From Bacteroidetes bacterium GWA2_40_15 (lineage in GTDB: Bacteria; Bacteroidota; Bacteroidia; Bacteroidales; VadinHA17), in assembly GCA_001768195.1 (NCBI GenBank), contig MENI01000030.1, forward strand, positions 1 through 64,000: a stretch of 64,000 bases of DNA, read 5' to 3'. This document shows, in pieces, positions 33,068-42,697 of the stretch. The notes beneath the pieces were generated by a model that ran no database searches, had not been told where the DNA came from, and was given only the letters and a program-made list of their open reading frames with translations. The position numbers and the translations under genes are program-made. Every line of letters begins with the position of its first letter. Position 1 is the stretch's first letter.

Positions 33068-34108
33068 TCAGAACAATTCCTTCCTTAATATTTTAATGAA
33101 GTTGTTGATGTCTTCCTCATGTGTATCCCAGCTTGTCATCAGCCGGTATTCCGATATTTTATCATTCCAGGGGTAAAAGAAATAGTGCTTTCTGATTTTT
33201 TCTGCAACCGCTGCCGGAATAATAATAAATATTCCATTCGACTGAACCGGCTGGGTGATTTTCACATCTTTTATCTCACCTAATTTCTCAGCCATTATTT
33301 TTGCCATCCTGTTCGAATGAGATGCACACTTTTTCCAAAGGTCATTGTGGAAGTAGGCAATATACTGAGCAGAAATAAATCTCATCTTTGAAGCCAGCTG
33401 CATTCCCTGCTTCCTGATATATTTGAAATCTTCCGACAGACCAGGTTTAAGGAAACAGATTGCCTCTCCGAACATCATACCATTTTTTGTACCCCCGAAT
33501 GAAAGGACATCCACTCCGGCATCGGTTGTGAATGCTTTAAAGGGCAGTCCGAGATAAACAGCTGCATTTGCAAGTCTGGCTCCATCCATATGCAGAAACA
33601 TTTTATTGGAATGAGCAAACCCGGCAATTTCTTTAATCTCATCGACACTGTAAATGGTCCCCATCTCTGTTGTCTGTGTAATTGAGATAACTTTTGGCTG
33701 TGAATGGTGTTCAAAATCAATACCATGCATATGCTTCTCAAGCATTTTGGGAGTTATCTTGCCATCAGGAGTATCTACAGTAAGCACTTTGGCTCCCATG
33801 AATTTTTCCGGAGCCCCGCATTCATCCTGATCGAGATGAGCTGTTGATGCTGTAATCACTGAGTTCCATGACCGGGTAATGCTGGTCAGACTCAACACAT
33901 TGGCGGCGGTGCCGGTGAAAACAAAGAATATTTCAGCATCACTTCCCAGCTGTTCTTTAAACACTTTATGAGCCTGCACTGTAAAAATATCAGATCCATA
34001 GCCGGTAACGTGCCCTATATTTGCAGATATTATCTCATTAAGAATATCAGGATGAATACCTGCATTATTATCACTTGCAAATCCCCTTTTTACAATACCT
34101 TTTTCCAT
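33068..34108 (-). CDS. threonine aldolase-like PLP enzyme
   Basis: A 346-residue fold-type I PLP protein of the beta-eliminating-lyase/threonine aldolase family. It shows FASDNNAGIHPDILNEI, the HMDGARLANAA motif (Asp for the PLP ring nitrogen), and VDVLSFGGTKNGMMFGEA with the PLP lysine in the TKNG segment. Predicted reaction: L-threonine or L-allo-threonine to glycine and acetaldehyde. It follows the sugar isomerase-like gene on the minus strand by 50 bp. A lyase with another beta-hydroxy amino acid is possible. Confidence 0.9.
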   Translation of the reverse strand: MEKGIVKRGFASDNNAGIHPDILNEIISANIGHVTGYGSDIFTVQAHKVFKEQLGSDAEIFFVFTGTAANVLSLTSITRSWNSVITASTAHLDQDECGAPEKFMGAKVLTVDTPDGKITPKMLEKHMHGIDFEHHSQPKVISITQTTEMGTIYSVDEIKEIAGFAHSNKMFLHMDGARLANAAVYLGLPFKAFTTDAGVDVLSFGGTKNGMMFGEAICFLKPGLSEDFKYIRKQGMQLASKMRFISAQYIAYFHNDLWKKCASHSNRMAKIMAEKLGEIKDVKITQPVQSNGIFIIIPAAVAEKIRKHYFFYPWNDKISEYRLMTSWDTHEEDINNFIKILRKELF

Positions 34109-34158
34109 AATTGAATAAAAAGCTAAAAATCATATCTCTCAATCCTTTAGAAAACAGC

Positions 34159-35232
34159 CTACTTATTGACAATACCAGCCATAAACTCACGTGCCAGGCT
34201 AACCTGTTCATGAACAAAATCAATACCTGCAAGGGTATGATCCTTATTTAATAACGGATGACAAAGTTCAAAGGTAAAATATCCATTATACCCTATCTCA
34301 TTCATTAGTTGAATGTAATGCGTATAATCGGGGTTCCTGCCGTCAGCATAATAATCAAGTACTATCGGTTTTATGACTTTGTTTTCATCACGGTAGTATT
34401 CTCCTCCGAAATGGGAATGAGCCTGAAGATTACCAATTGTTCGCACTGCATTTGCAATGTAATCCTTGTCTTGTTTCTCAAATATCGGCAAATCCAGACA
34501 AGCTTTAAGCCAGGGAGAATTTACCTCCTTTATAAGATTCAACATATCCTTCCAGTTCCTGATAAGCGGAGCATGATTTTGAAGAGCCATAACAACGCCA
34601 TTTTCCTCACCTATCTTTGCAGCTTCCTTAAGACCTTCTTTTACAAAATTATACCTGGCAAGCCATGTGGCATATGGATATTGTCTCATAAATGAATAAA
34701 AACCATCATGATCATGAACAAAATCATAGGTTCCCACTCCTTCATGAATTGGAACACCCGGCCAGGCAGCAAACAGTCTTACGATCTTTGCTCCAAGGTC
34801 TTTTGCCAGCCTGGCTGTTTCGCGCACCATCAGAAGCTGACATTCCCTGTGCTCGGGGATCGGGCTTGAGAAGTCGTTGTTTGCAGCCACGCATGGAATC
34901 TCAAGGCCATATCTGGCAAGTGAGTTTTTCATCTCTCCCCTCCTGCTCTGATCAAGGTCCATCGGGTTACCCATTGGACGCTTATTATCAAGTTCAACAC
35001 CATCATACCCGAATTCTTTTGCGCGTTTGCACAATTCATCAAAAGAGAGCGCTGGTCCCGGATACCACACTCCACCATAAGATATAGAGTATAATCCAAG
35101 TTTTATCCTGCTACTTTTCTGAACACCTGATTCCTTAACATCAGGTGCCGGATTAACTGAATTTGCTACAGTGCCAAGCATTGCTCCTCCGGCAACTGCG
35201 CCAGATGTTTCAATAAATTTCCTGCGGTTCAT
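34159..35232 (-). CDS. exported sugar phosphate isomerase/epimerase-like protein (AP endonuclease 2 fold)
   Basis: A 357-residue TIM-barrel protein with a Tat signal (MNRRKFIETSGAVAGGAML, RR at 3-4). The barrel has KLGLYSISYGGVWYPGPALS, FGYDGVELDNKRP, LGAKIVRLFAAWPGVP, VVMALQNHAPL and GYFTFELCHPL, with His and Glu residues in the usual metal-binding places. Members of this family act on sugars or inositols. It lies downstream of a sodium:solute symporter and a small membrane protein, suggesting a shared sugar or polyol uptake role. Confidence 0.82.
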   Translation of the reverse strand: MNRRKFIETSGAVAGGAMLGTVANSVNPAPDVKESGVQKSSRIKLGLYSISYGGVWYPGPALSFDELCKRAKEFGYDGVELDNKRPMGNPMDLDQSRRGEMKNSLARYGLEIPCVAANNDFSSPIPEHRECQLLMVRETARLAKDLGAKIVRLFAAWPGVPIHEGVGTYDFVHDHDGFYSFMRQYPYATWLARYNFVKEGLKEAAKIGEENGVVMALQNHAPLIRNWKDMLNLIKEVNSPWLKACLDLPIFEKQDKDYIANAVRTIGNLQAHSHFGGEYYRDENKVIKPIVLDYYADGRNPDYTHYIQLMNEIGYNGYFTFELCHPLLNKDHTLAGIDFVHEQVSLAREFMAGIVNK

Positions 35233-35326
35233 GGTTACAAGTATTAAATGAAAATTATGAATTTAGAATTGGCATAATAATGCAAATAGTGCGCCACCTG
35301 AGACGCAAACAAGAGTACAATAATAA

Positions 35327-35527
35327 CTATGTCTTTTTCTTTCTGAGTGCAAAGAACAGCATAATAAGGCCAAAAACAAGCATCAATGCTCCCATAAACA
35401 GATTTACATTGATACCCAGAGATTTCTGATACATCTCTGCATCAGAATTAGTAACAAGACCCATTACCGAAATTATTACACCTATAATAGTGAACATCAA
35501 ACCAATAGGTATTCTTATATCTACCAT
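35327..35527 (-). CDS. small two-helix membrane protein
   Basis: A 66-residue protein with two hydrophobic helices: IPIGLMFTIIGVIISVMGLV and VNLFMGALMLVFGLIMLFFA. A short polar loop carries NSDAEMYQKSLGIN, and the C-terminus is basic (LRKKKT). It starts 12 bp after the symporter stop, so it should be co-transcribed with it. I do not recognise a family name; an accessory subunit of the transporter is a guess. Confidence 0.7.
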   Translation of the reverse strand: MVDIRIPIGLMFTIIGVIISVMGLVTNSDAEMYQKSLGINVNLFMGALMLVFGLIMLFFALRKKKT

Positions 35528-35539
35528 TTTTATTCCCTC

Positions 35540-37273
35540 CTACCAAAATATTATTGTTAATATTATACTAATCACTCCAACAAGGATTGCAAGTCCAACC
35601 GGTCTTTCAAACCATGGCAGATGGCTATCATCTAATTCGCGCGGAGTGAGAGAATACACCAGACCCTTCAAATCCGTATCAGACTTTTGCTGTTTTGTCA
35701 TAAAAGTTAAGCCTACAGTAAAAGATGTACTTACTGTAAAGGCTATGATAGCAGTCCAGAAGTTCTGAGCCATTTCAACAGGATATGTGTGCAGTTGTGC
35801 AATCCATCCACCCTTAACAAGTGTGGTAGCTCCCTCAGGTACTGTAAGACCATGGTGCAGCAGTGCGAGAAGAAATCCCGCAAGAAGTCCGGTAAATGCG
35901 GCATGACCTGTTGTTCTTTTCCAGAACATACCAAGGAAAATAACCGCAAACAGAGGAGCATTTATCATCGAAAATATGGTCTGGAGAAAATCCATTATAT
36001 TTCCGAATTTACTGGCAATATAGGCTGAAGCTATGCTCAAAAGAATAACTGCTACGGTAGCTACTCTTCCAACCTTCAGATAATGCTTGCCGTCAGCTTC
36101 TTCATTACCTGTTCGGGGACGAATATAACTCTGGTATATATCATAAGTCCAAACCGTATTGAACGCTGAAACATTACCAGCCATCCCCGACATGAACGAT
36201 GCCAGCAATGCTGTAATACCCAGACCGAGAACCCCTGCAGGCAGATATTGTTTTAGCAGCATAATTATAGTATAATCATATATTGGTTTCCCTGCTGCAT
36301 CTACCGGGAAGCCGGCTCTGAAATCCGGATTGTGTCCATTAAACAGAACCAGTGCTATTATGCCGGGAACAATTATCAGAAAGGGGATAAACATTTTTGG
36401 TAATGCCCCGATGAGAGGTACCTTTCTTGCTGCAGCCTTTGATTCAGCTGCAAACGCTCTCTGAACGATCAGGAAGTTAGTACACCAATACCCGAAAGAG
36501 AGTACAAATCCAAGTCCAAACAATATTCCGAACCATTCAACTCCCAGTGGGTTTGATGAAGCCTCTCCGGCGTATTTCCAGGTTGTTGTAAAAGTATCGG
36601 CAGCATAATTATTTGCAGCTGCAACAGGTTCAAGTTTCTCCTTCAGTCCAAACCATCCTCCGACATCCTTCAGGCTCAGAAACACAAGTGGCAGCAAACC
36701 AATTACAATAATGAAAAACTGAAGAACTTCATTATATATTGCTGATGAGAGTCCTCCGAGATAGGTATAACCAAGAACTATCAGTGCGGAAATCCACAAA
36801 CTCAGGTTAAAGTCCCAGCCTAAAACATTTTCCATAAGAATAGCAAGCGCATACATTGATATTCCGGATGCAAGAACAGTCATCAGAGCAAACAGAATTG
36901 CATTCAGTCCTCTTGTCTTTTCATCGTACCGAAGCTTAAGGAATTCAGGTACAGATCTCGCCTTTGAACCATAATAAAATGGCATCATGAACAATGCAAG
37001 GAATATCATTGCAGGTATTGCACCTATCCAGTAAAAATGAGTTGTAAGCATGCCATACTTCATCCCTGAACCTGTCATCCCCATAACTTCAAGCGCACCA
37101 AGATTTGTTGATATAAAAGCTAAACCCGCCACCCATGCCGGCATCGACCGGCCTGCTTCAAGGAATGCATTGGCATTCTTCATAAATTTTCTAAGGAACC
37201 AGCCGATTCCCAAAACAAATAAAAAGTAGATTATCATAATCAGATAATCAATCCAATGCAACTCAAGTCTCAT
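35540..37273 (-). CDS. sodium:solute symporter (SSS family)
   Basis: A 577-residue inner-membrane carrier with 13-14 predicted helices. It starts with DYLIMIIYFLFVLGIGWFLR, followed by the SSS-type segment NANAFLEAGRSMPAWVAGLA and FISTNLGALEVMGMTGSG. SFMSGMAGNVSAFNTVWTYD is the typical sodium-site region in helix 8. Sequences of this kind are often annotated as sugar or inositol symporters. It leads a minus-strand unit with the small membrane protein and perhaps the isomerase-like gene. Confidence 0.92.
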   Translation of the reverse strand: MRLELHWIDYLIMIIYFLFVLGIGWFLRKFMKNANAFLEAGRSMPAWVAGLAFISTNLGALEVMGMTGSGMKYGMLTTHFYWIGAIPAMIFLALFMMPFYYGSKARSVPEFLKLRYDEKTRGLNAILFALMTVLASGISMYALAILMENVLGWDFNLSLWISALIVLGYTYLGGLSSAIYNEVLQFFIIVIGLLPLVFLSLKDVGGWFGLKEKLEPVAAANNYAADTFTTTWKYAGEASSNPLGVEWFGILFGLGFVLSFGYWCTNFLIVQRAFAAESKAAARKVPLIGALPKMFIPFLIIVPGIIALVLFNGHNPDFRAGFPVDAAGKPIYDYTIIMLLKQYLPAGVLGLGITALLASFMSGMAGNVSAFNTVWTYDIYQSYIRPRTGNEEADGKHYLKVGRVATVAVILLSIASAYIASKFGNIMDFLQTIFSMINAPLFAVIFLGMFWKRTTGHAAFTGLLAGFLLALLHHGLTVPEGATTLVKGGWIAQLHTYPVEMAQNFWTAIIAFTVSTSFTVGLTFMTKQQKSDTDLKGLVYSLTPRELDDSHLPWFERPVGLAILVGVISIILTIIFW

Positions 37274-37410
37274 AATTAAAGGATTTAAGTTTTTGTTTTT
37301 GTGAAAGATACTTCAATGAGTGTTTGTGGTAAATCATACCTAGTAAAAATACATTTTATGATCGGTTTTCAAAGTAATTTGAAGTAATTTTTTGTACAGA
37401 TCAGAAATAG

Positions 37411-37418
37411 TATATTTG
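37411..37418 (+). promoter_or_regulatory. candidate -7 box of truA
   Basis: TATATTTG is an exact match to TAnnTTTG and ends 4 bp before the truA ATG. A TTTG at 37391-37394 stands 16 bp upstream, shorter than the usual spacing. If real, the mRNA would be leaderless. Confidence 0.35.
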
Positions 37419-37422
37419 CTTT

Positions 37423-38187
37423 ATGATCCCTGTAAAATCGCGGTATTTTCTATTCCTGTCCTACAAGGGTACTAATTTTCACGGCTGGCAGATTCAGCCG
37501 GAAGCAGTAACTGTACAAAAAACACTGGATATTGCCTTAGGCCTGGTCCTTAAGGAAAAAATTTCCACAACCGGAGCAGGCAGGACTGACACAGGTGTTC
37601 ATGCATTGGTATTTTGTGCTCACTTTGACAGTATCAGAGAGGATCTTGCTTCGGACAATAAATTGATTTTCAGGCTCAACAGATTGCTGCCTCCTGATAT
37701 AGCAGTTAAATCACTGAAAAAAGCACATCCGGATGCCAACGCAAGATACAGTGCTATCTCAAGAACTTATGAATATCATGTTACCAGGGTCAAAGATCCC
37801 TTCACTGAAGGCTGGAGCTGGTTTATTCACGGGAATATTAATATATCAGAAATGAATGAAGCCTGCAAACTGCTTCTGAAACAATCTGATTTTACAAGTT
37901 TCAGCCGACTTCATTCAGATACTAAAACCAATATCTGTAAAATACATTCTGCCGAATGGGTTGAGAGTGGTAACAGACTGGTTTTCAAAATAAGAGCAGA
38001 CCGTTTTCTCAGAAATATGGTCAGGGCAATTGTCGGAACAATGATAGATATAGGTTTTTGCAAACTTGATCTTCATGAGTTCGAAGATATTATCTTCGCA
38101 AGGGACAGATGCAGGGCCGGGAAATCAGCTCCGGCCAAAGGATTGTTTCTGACTGATATTGAATATCCTTCTGAGATTTTTATCTGA
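37423..38187 (+). CDS. truA: tRNA pseudouridine synthase A
   Basis: Makes pseudouridine at positions 38-40 of tRNA anticodon arms. It has 254 residues. The signature GAGRTDTGVHALV carries the catalytic Asp56. GTNFHGWQIQP near the start, ARYSAISRTYEYHV, and RADRFLRNMVRAIVGTMIDIG match the TruA plan. It is convergent with nothing and precedes the nuo operon by 119 bp, in which the nuoA promoter should lie. Confidence 0.95.
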   Translation: MIPVKSRYFLFLSYKGTNFHGWQIQPEAVTVQKTLDIALGLVLKEKISTTGAGRTDTGVHALVFCAHFDSIREDLASDNKLIFRLNRLLPPDIAVKSLKKAHPDANARYSAISRTYEYHVTRVKDPFTEGWSWFIHGNINISEMNEACKLLLKQSDFTSFSRLHSDTKTNICKIHSAEWVESGNRLVFKIRADRFLRNMVRAIVGTMIDIGFCKLDLHEFEDIIFARDRCRAGKSAPAKGLFLTDIEYPSEIFI

Positions 38188-38239
38188 TTGCTTCTGTTTG
38201 TAAAATAGTGATAATTATCACATAATTGATCTGTTAGTA

Positions 38240-38272
38240 ATTTCACGATACTGAAAATAAATTTTACTTTTA
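38240..38272 (+). promoter_or_regulatory. candidate promoter of the nuo operon
   Basis: TACTTTTA at 38265-38272 matches seven of eight -7 box positions. TTTC at 38240-38243, 21 bp upstream, stands where TTTG is expected. The leader would be about 30 nt. Confidence 0.35.
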
Positions 38273-38306
38273 ACGCACTTTAAATCATTTTAAATACAAT
38301 ATTTCT

Positions 38307-38657
38307 ATGAGTAATGAATGGTTAATTCTGTTCTTCCTGGTTGGAGCATTGTTTGTTGGTGTAGTAGTAGTCTTTGCAGGTTTTGTTGCACCAAAATCAA
38401 CTAACCTTCAGAAGTTTGAGCCTTATGAATGCGGTATACCAACAGAAGGTGTTACCTGGCTTCAGTTCAATGTAGGCTACTATCTTTTTGCAATTCTATT
38501 CCTTATTTTTGCTATTGAAACTGTTCTTGTGTTTCCATGGGCAGTTGTAATGAAGGAAGTCGGGCTTACTGCATTCATTGAGATAGTGATATTCTTTGTT
38601 ATACTGGGTCTCGGGCTGCTCTATGCCTGGAAAAAACATGCTCTTGTATGGGAATAA
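38307..38657 (+). CDS. nuoA: NADH-quinone oxidoreductase subunit A
   Basis: Membrane subunit of complex I, 116 residues with three helices. [20 protein letters not shown] is the conserved loop between helices 1 and 2, followed by [20 protein letters not shown] with the conserved acidic Glu, and the last helix. It is first in the operon. Its end overlaps the start assigned to nuoB by 10 bp. Confidence 0.95.
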   Translation: MSNEWLILFFLVGALFVGVVVVFAGFVAPKSTNLQKFEPYECGIPTEGVTWLQFNVGYYLFAILFLIFAIETVLVFPWAVVMKEVGLTAFIEIVIFFVILGLGLLYAWKKHALVWE

Positions 38658-39208
38658 AAGGAATGAAATATGAAGAATTCAAGGATAACGAAAGCCTTGA
38701 ACTTCTCAGAGAATCAGGATCAAATGTTCTGCTCACAACAATTGATGATGTAATTAACTGGGGAAGAAAAAGTTCCCTCTGGCCGCTTACTTTTGCAACC
38801 AGTTGCTGCGGAATTGAAATGATGCAGACAGGGGCACCGCGTCATGATTTTGCACGTTTCGGAATGGAAGTATACAGAGCCAGCCCCCGTCAGGCAGATG
38901 TAATTGTTATAGCTGGTACAATTGTTAACAAGATGGCTCCGGTTCTTAAAAGATTGTACGACCAGATGTCAGAGCCGAAGTATGTTGTTGCTATGGGTGC
39001 TTGTGCAATCTCAGGCGGTCCTTTTTTCCTGAATTCGTATAGCGTAGTAAAAGGGGTGGAACATATTATTCCTGTTGATGTTTATGTCCCGGGCTGCCCC
39101 CCACGACCGGAGGCATTGCTTTACGGTATGCTTCAGCTTCAGCGCCTGATAGAGACTGAAAACATCAAATCACGCAAGGAGAGAACTGCAAAAAATGATT
39201 CAGAATAA
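38648..39208 (+). CDS. nuoB: NADH-quinone oxidoreductase subunit B
   Basis: Carries cluster N2, the last Fe-S centre before quinone. It has 186 residues. Cluster ligands are the tandem cysteines 53-54 ([10 protein letters not shown]), Cys119 (MGACAISGG) and Cys150 ([12 protein letters not shown]). [14 protein letters not shown] is also typical. The start at 38648 overlaps nuoA; an ATG at 38663 (MKYEEFKDN) is equally possible. The C-terminal 20 residues are charged and variable. Confidence 0.96.
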   Translation: MGIKGMKYEEFKDNESLELLRESGSNVLLTTIDDVINWGRKSSLWPLTFATSCCGIEMMQTGAPRHDFARFGMEVYRASPRQADVIVIAGTIVNKMAPVLKRLYDQMSEPKYVVAMGACAISGGPFFLNSYSVVKGVEHIIPVDVYVPGCPPRPEALLYGMLQLQRLIETENIKSRKERTAKNDSE

Positions 39209-39229
39209 TTCCCGGAAACCTAGATAGAA

Positions 39230-39685
39230 ATGGATAAAACTCAACTTGGAGATTTTGTTAAATCTCTTAAGCCGGATGCAACTGTAATTGAAGGGAAACA
39301 ATACACTGAAGTTACCGTTGCTGATACCGATCTCCATTCCCTTGCAAAAAAACTCAGGGAAAGTGAGGAAACATGGCTTGATTTTCTTGTCTGCCTTACA
39401 GGAGTTGACTACGGCGATAATTTTGGAGTAATTTATCATCTAAAGTCAACAAAGCACGGACATATGATAGTGCTTAAGACAAGAACTTCAGAGAGGGAAA
39501 AACCTGTCCTTAATTCAGTCTGTGATATCTGGAAGGGCGCTGAATTTCATGAAAGAGAGGTATTTGATCTTCTGGGTGTCAAATTCAATAATCATCCGGA
39601 TCTGAGAAGGCTTTTTCTTGACAGCTCCTGGGGCTTTCCTCTCAGAAAAGACTATGTGGATGATATAAATATTGTCAGCAAATAA
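39230..39685 (+). CDS. nuoC: NADH-quinone oxidoreductase subunit C
   Basis: Peripheral-arm subunit (30-kDa family) of 151 residues. The family signature lies in WKGAEFHEREVFDLLGVKF, followed by HPDLRRLFLDSSWGFPLRKD. It is separate from nuoD, not fused as in E. coli, and is followed by nuoD after 2 bp. Confidence 0.95.
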   Translation: MDKTQLGDFVKSLKPDATVIEGKQYTEVTVADTDLHSLAKKLRESEETWLDFLVCLTGVDYGDNFGVIYHLKSTKHGHMIVLKTRTSEREKPVLNSVCDIWKGAEFHEREVFDLLGVKFNNHPDLRRLFLDSSWGFPLRKDYVDDINIVSK

Positions 39686-39687
39686 CT

Positions 39688-40812
39688 ATGGAAGAGATTA
39701 TAAAGGAAGTTGTCATTGGCGAACAGGAGGAGTATGTTATTAATATGGGTCCCCAGCACCCGTCAACACATGGTGTTTTAAGACTCGTTGTTTCCCTGAA
39801 GGGAGAGATTGTAAAAAATGTTGAACCACATATCGGATACATACACAGAGGCATTGAAAAGATGTGTGAAAGCATCACCTATACTCAGATCATACATCTT
39901 ACAGACAGGATGGATTACCTCTCTGCAATGATGAACAATGAAGCCGTCTGCCTTGCAGTGGAAAAAGCACTGGAGGTTGAAATCCCTGACAGGATAAAGA
40001 TCATCAGGACCATAATGTCTGAACTTTCACGTATCCAGTCACATCAGCTCTTCTGGGCATCGTTCGGCATGGACCTGGGTGGGCAGACCTGCTTCTTTTA
40101 CGGCCTGCGCGACAGGGAAAAAGTACTTGATATATTTGAAGAAACGACCGGTGGCAGAATGATAGTAAGCTATAATTGCCCCGGAGGTCTTATGTACGAT
40201 ATTCATCCTAACTTCCGGAAAAGAGTAAAGGAATTCATAAAATATTTCAGGGGAGTTCTGTGGGAGTATGATGCTATCCTTACAGGTAACGTCATTTTCC
40301 GTGAACGAAGTATCGGAATTGGGACACTCTCCCTTGAAGATGCTATTTCCTACGGTATAACAGGACCTTCAGGAAGAGCATCTGGTTTCTCATGCGATAT
40401 AAGGAAACATGAACCATATAGTGCCTACGACAGAGTTCAATTCAATGAAGTTCTTTATAATGAAGGCGATACATACCACAGGTACCTGGCCAGAATAGAA
40501 GAAATGAGAGAATCGATGAGTATTATTGACCAGCTCATTGATAATATACCTGAAGGCCCATACTTTGTGAAAATGAAACCGGTTATCAAGCTACCTGAAG
40601 GGGAATACTTCCAGAGAGTGGAGACAGCCCGAGGAGAGCTTGATGTTTTTATTATCAGTGACGGGAACAAGAATCCGTACAGGGTGAAATTCAGATCACC
40701 AAACTTTGTAAATCTCGGCGTTTTGAATCACATCACGAAGGATTTTAAGATTGCCGACCTTATTGCCATTGCCGGTTCACTCGATTTTGTGATCCCGGAT
40801 ATAGACAGGTAG
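39688..40812 (+). CDS. nuoD: NADH-quinone oxidoreductase subunit D
   Basis: The 49-kDa quinone-site subunit, 374 residues. Motifs are NMGPQHPSTHGVLRLVV (quinone-site His), EPHIGYIHRGIEKMCES, DRMDYLSAMMNNE, and GELDVFIISDGNKNPYRVKF near the C-terminus, ending in ITKDFKIADLIAIAGSLDFV and DR. It is followed not by nuoE, F and G but by a 7-bp tandem repeat array and then nuoH. Confidence 0.96.
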   Translation: MEEIIKEVVIGEQEEYVINMGPQHPSTHGVLRLVVSLKGEIVKNVEPHIGYIHRGIEKMCESITYTQIIHLTDRMDYLSAMMNNEAVCLAVEKALEVEIPDRIKIIRTIMSELSRIQSHQLFWASFGMDLGGQTCFFYGLRDREKVLDIFEETTGGRMIVSYNCPGGLMYDIHPNFRKRVKEFIKYFRGVLWEYDAILTGNVIFRERSIGIGTLSLEDAISYGITGPSGRASGFSCDIRKHEPYSAYDRVQFNEVLYNEGDTYHRYLARIEEMRESMSIIDQLIDNIPEGPYFVKMKPVIKLPEGEYFQRVETARGELDVFIISDGNKNPYRVKFRSPNFVNLGVLNHITKDFKIADLIAIAGSLDFVIPDIDR

Positions 40813-40821
40813 GATGAAGAA

Positions 40822-41045
40822 GGCGCAGGGCACAGGGCGCAGGGCGCAGGGCACAGGGCGCAGGGCGCAGGGCACAGGGCACAGGGCGCAGGGCGCAGGG
40901 CGCAGGGCGCAGGGCACAGGGCGCAGGGCACAGGGCGCAGGGCACAGGGCGCAGCGTGGTGAGCGTAGAGCGATGAGTGGAGCGTTGAGCCGCAAGCCGT
41001 GAGTTGTGAGCCGTAGGACAAAAATTAAAAGTTAAAGGTTAAAAG
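40822..41045. repeat. long 7-bp tandem repeat array between nuoD and nuoH
   Basis: Nineteen exact-length units GGCGCAG or GGCACAG run without a break from 40822 to 40954. Degenerate heptamers (of the GCGTGAG kind) continue to about 41018, and AT-rich heptamers of the GTTAAAG type fill 41022-41045, just before nuoH. All six frames are open over the core because 7-bp units of this composition make no stop codon, so the reading frames seen here are not genes. Confidence 0.95.
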
Positions 41046-41052
41046 TATATAT

Positions 41053-42189
41053 ATGTTACTGAATACAATTACGAATACCTTAGTTACTCTGTCAGACCCA
41101 TGGTGGAAGGTCTTTTACGATTTTTCATCCCTTACAAAGGGGATTGACGAAGGGCTGAGAAGTTCTTTGTCTCCATTCTGGGCAGTGACTGTCGAGATGG
41201 TGATCATCGGAATCCTTTTCCTGCTGTTTTATGCAGTAATAGGTCTTTTCCTGGTATATGCAGAAAGAAAGGTATGTGCTTTCATCCAAAACAGGCTGGG
41301 ACCAAACAGAATCGGACCTTACGGGATCTTCCAGACAGTTGCCGACCTTATCAAACTGCTCTTCAAGGAGCTTATACCTATCAAAAATGCTGACAGCTTC
41401 CTTTTTAATCTGGCCCCATATATTGTTATTATTGTGAATTTTATGGTGCTTGCTGCCATCCCCTTTGCAAAGGGGCTTCATGCAATAGATTTTAATATCG
41501 GGATATTCTATGTGATTGCAGTTTCATCGATGAGTGTTATAGGTGTTCTTCTGGCTGGATGGTCCAGTAACAGCAAATATTCACTTATAGGTGCAATGAG
41601 AAGCGGTGCTCAGATTGTGAGCTATGAACTGTCAATCGGACTGGCGATTATAACTGTTGTCATACTTGCAGGATCGTTGCAGCTATCTGAAATCGTTGAA
41701 GCCCAGAGGACAGGATGGTTTATCTTCAAAGGCCATGTCCCGGCATTTATTGCTTTTGTCATCTATATTATTTCCGGAACAGCAGAGACTAACCGTGGCC
41801 CCTTCGATATGGCTGAAGCTGAATCAGAGCTTACTGCCGGTTATCATACCGAGTATTCAGGTATCAAATTTGCATTTTTCTACCTTGCCGAATATATCAA
41901 CATGTTCATTGTTGCATCAATAGCTTCAACGCTGTTCCTGGGAGGCTGGATGCCTTTTCATGTAGGTAACTGGGAAGCCTTTAATCGTGTCATGGATATC
42001 ATACCGCCATTTTTCTGGTATATCGGGAAAACATTCTTTGTTATTTATCTTATTATGTTGTTCAAGTGGACATTTCCCCGTTTGAGGATTGATCAACTTC
42101 TTACCCTCGAATGGAAATATCTTCTGCCAATAAATCTGGTCAATGTACTTATAATGGCTTTTTTGGTTCTGATGGGTTGGCATTTTTAG
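41053..42189 (+). CDS. nuoH: NADH-quinone oxidoreductase subunit H
   Basis: Membrane subunit forming the quinone chamber, 378 residues, about 8-9 helices. Conserved text is [20 protein letters not shown] and [20 protein letters not shown], followed by FLAEY-type helix [13 protein letters not shown]. It is longer at the N-terminus than E. coli NuoH. It starts after the repeat array, within the same operon. Confidence 0.96.
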   Translation: MLLNTITNTLVTLSDPWWKVFYDFSSLTKGIDEGLRSSLSPFWAVTVEMVIIGILFLLFYAVIGLFLVYAERKVCAFIQNRLGPNRIGPYGIFQTVADLIKLLFKELIPIKNADSFLFNLAPYIVIIVNFMVLAAIPFAKGLHAIDFNIGIFYVIAVSSMSVIGVLLAGWSSNSKYSLIGAMRSGAQIVSYELSIGLAIITVVILAGSLQLSEIVEAQRTGWFIFKGHVPAFIAFVIYIISGTAETNRGPFDMAEAESELTAGYHTEYSGIKFAFFYLAEYINMFIVASIASTLFLGGWMPFHVGNWEAFNRVMDIIPPFFWYIGKTFFVIYLIMLFKWTFPRLRIDQLLTLEWKYLLPINLVNVLIMAFLVLMGWHF

Positions 42190-42217
42190 TCCACAGAACG
42201 GATATAATTATATCAAT

Positions 42218-42697
42218 ATGAATAGTATAATTCAATATTTTAAAGAAATAACACAGGGAGTCGGTTCTCTCCTGAGAGGGATGCAGGTTACCAACAGATA
42301 TTTTTTCAGTCCGGGTAAAATTGTCACCCAGAAATATCCGGACAACAGGAAAGATCTTGTAATGTTCGAGAGATTCAAGGGTGAGGTGGTCATGCCGCAT
42401 AATGAAAAAAATGAACATAAATGCACGGGTTGTGGAATTTGTGAAATTAATTGTCCAAATGGAACTATTGAGGTAATATCCAAAACTATTATAACTGAGG
42501 ATGGAAAGAAAAAACGTATTATAGATAAACATATCTACAGGCTGGGAATGTGTACATTCTGTGCACTCTGTGTTAAAACCTGTCCCTCAAATGCACTTGC
42601 ATTCTCGCAGGAATTTGAACATGCTGTATTCAACAGAGCATTGTTAATCAAGACATTAAATAAACCAGGTTCGCAACTAATGAAAGGAGTAGAATAA
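42218..42697 (+). CDS. nuoI: NADH-quinone oxidoreductase subunit I
   Basis: Ferredoxin-like subunit with two [4Fe-4S] clusters, 159 residues. The ligands are visible in CTGCGICEINCPNGTIEV and CTFCALCVKTCPSNAL. The N-terminus is an amphipathic segment (SIIQYFKEITQGVGSLLRGM). Its stop codon overlaps the nuoJ start as TAATG. Confidence 0.96.
   Translation: MNSIIQYFKEITQGVGSLLRGMQVTNRYFFSPGKIVTQKYPDNRKDLVMFERFKGEVVMPHNEKNEHKCTGCGICEINCPNGTIEVISKTIITEDGKKKRIIDKHIYRLGMCTFCALCVKTCPSNALAFSQEFEHAVFNRALLIKTLNKPGSQLMKGVE

Noticed and set aside
33068-34108. Aromatic amino acid lyase (tryptophanase/tyrosine phenol-lyase) identity
   Set aside because: The length of 346 and the DGARLANA and GGTKNG motifs fit threonine aldolase better; tryptophanases are about 460 residues.
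35490-36028. Plus-strand frames within the sodium:solute symporter gene
   Set aside because: Antisense shadows of a well-supported membrane protein gene.
40822-40954. Possible CRISPR array
   Set aside because: The unit is 7 bp with no spacers between units and no cas genes are nearby.
40728-41021. Open frames with Cys/Pro/Ala-rich repeats on both strands between nuoD and nuoH
   Set aside because: They are produced by the 7-bp tandem array, which makes no stop codon in any frame; the peptide repeats only reflect the DNA period.
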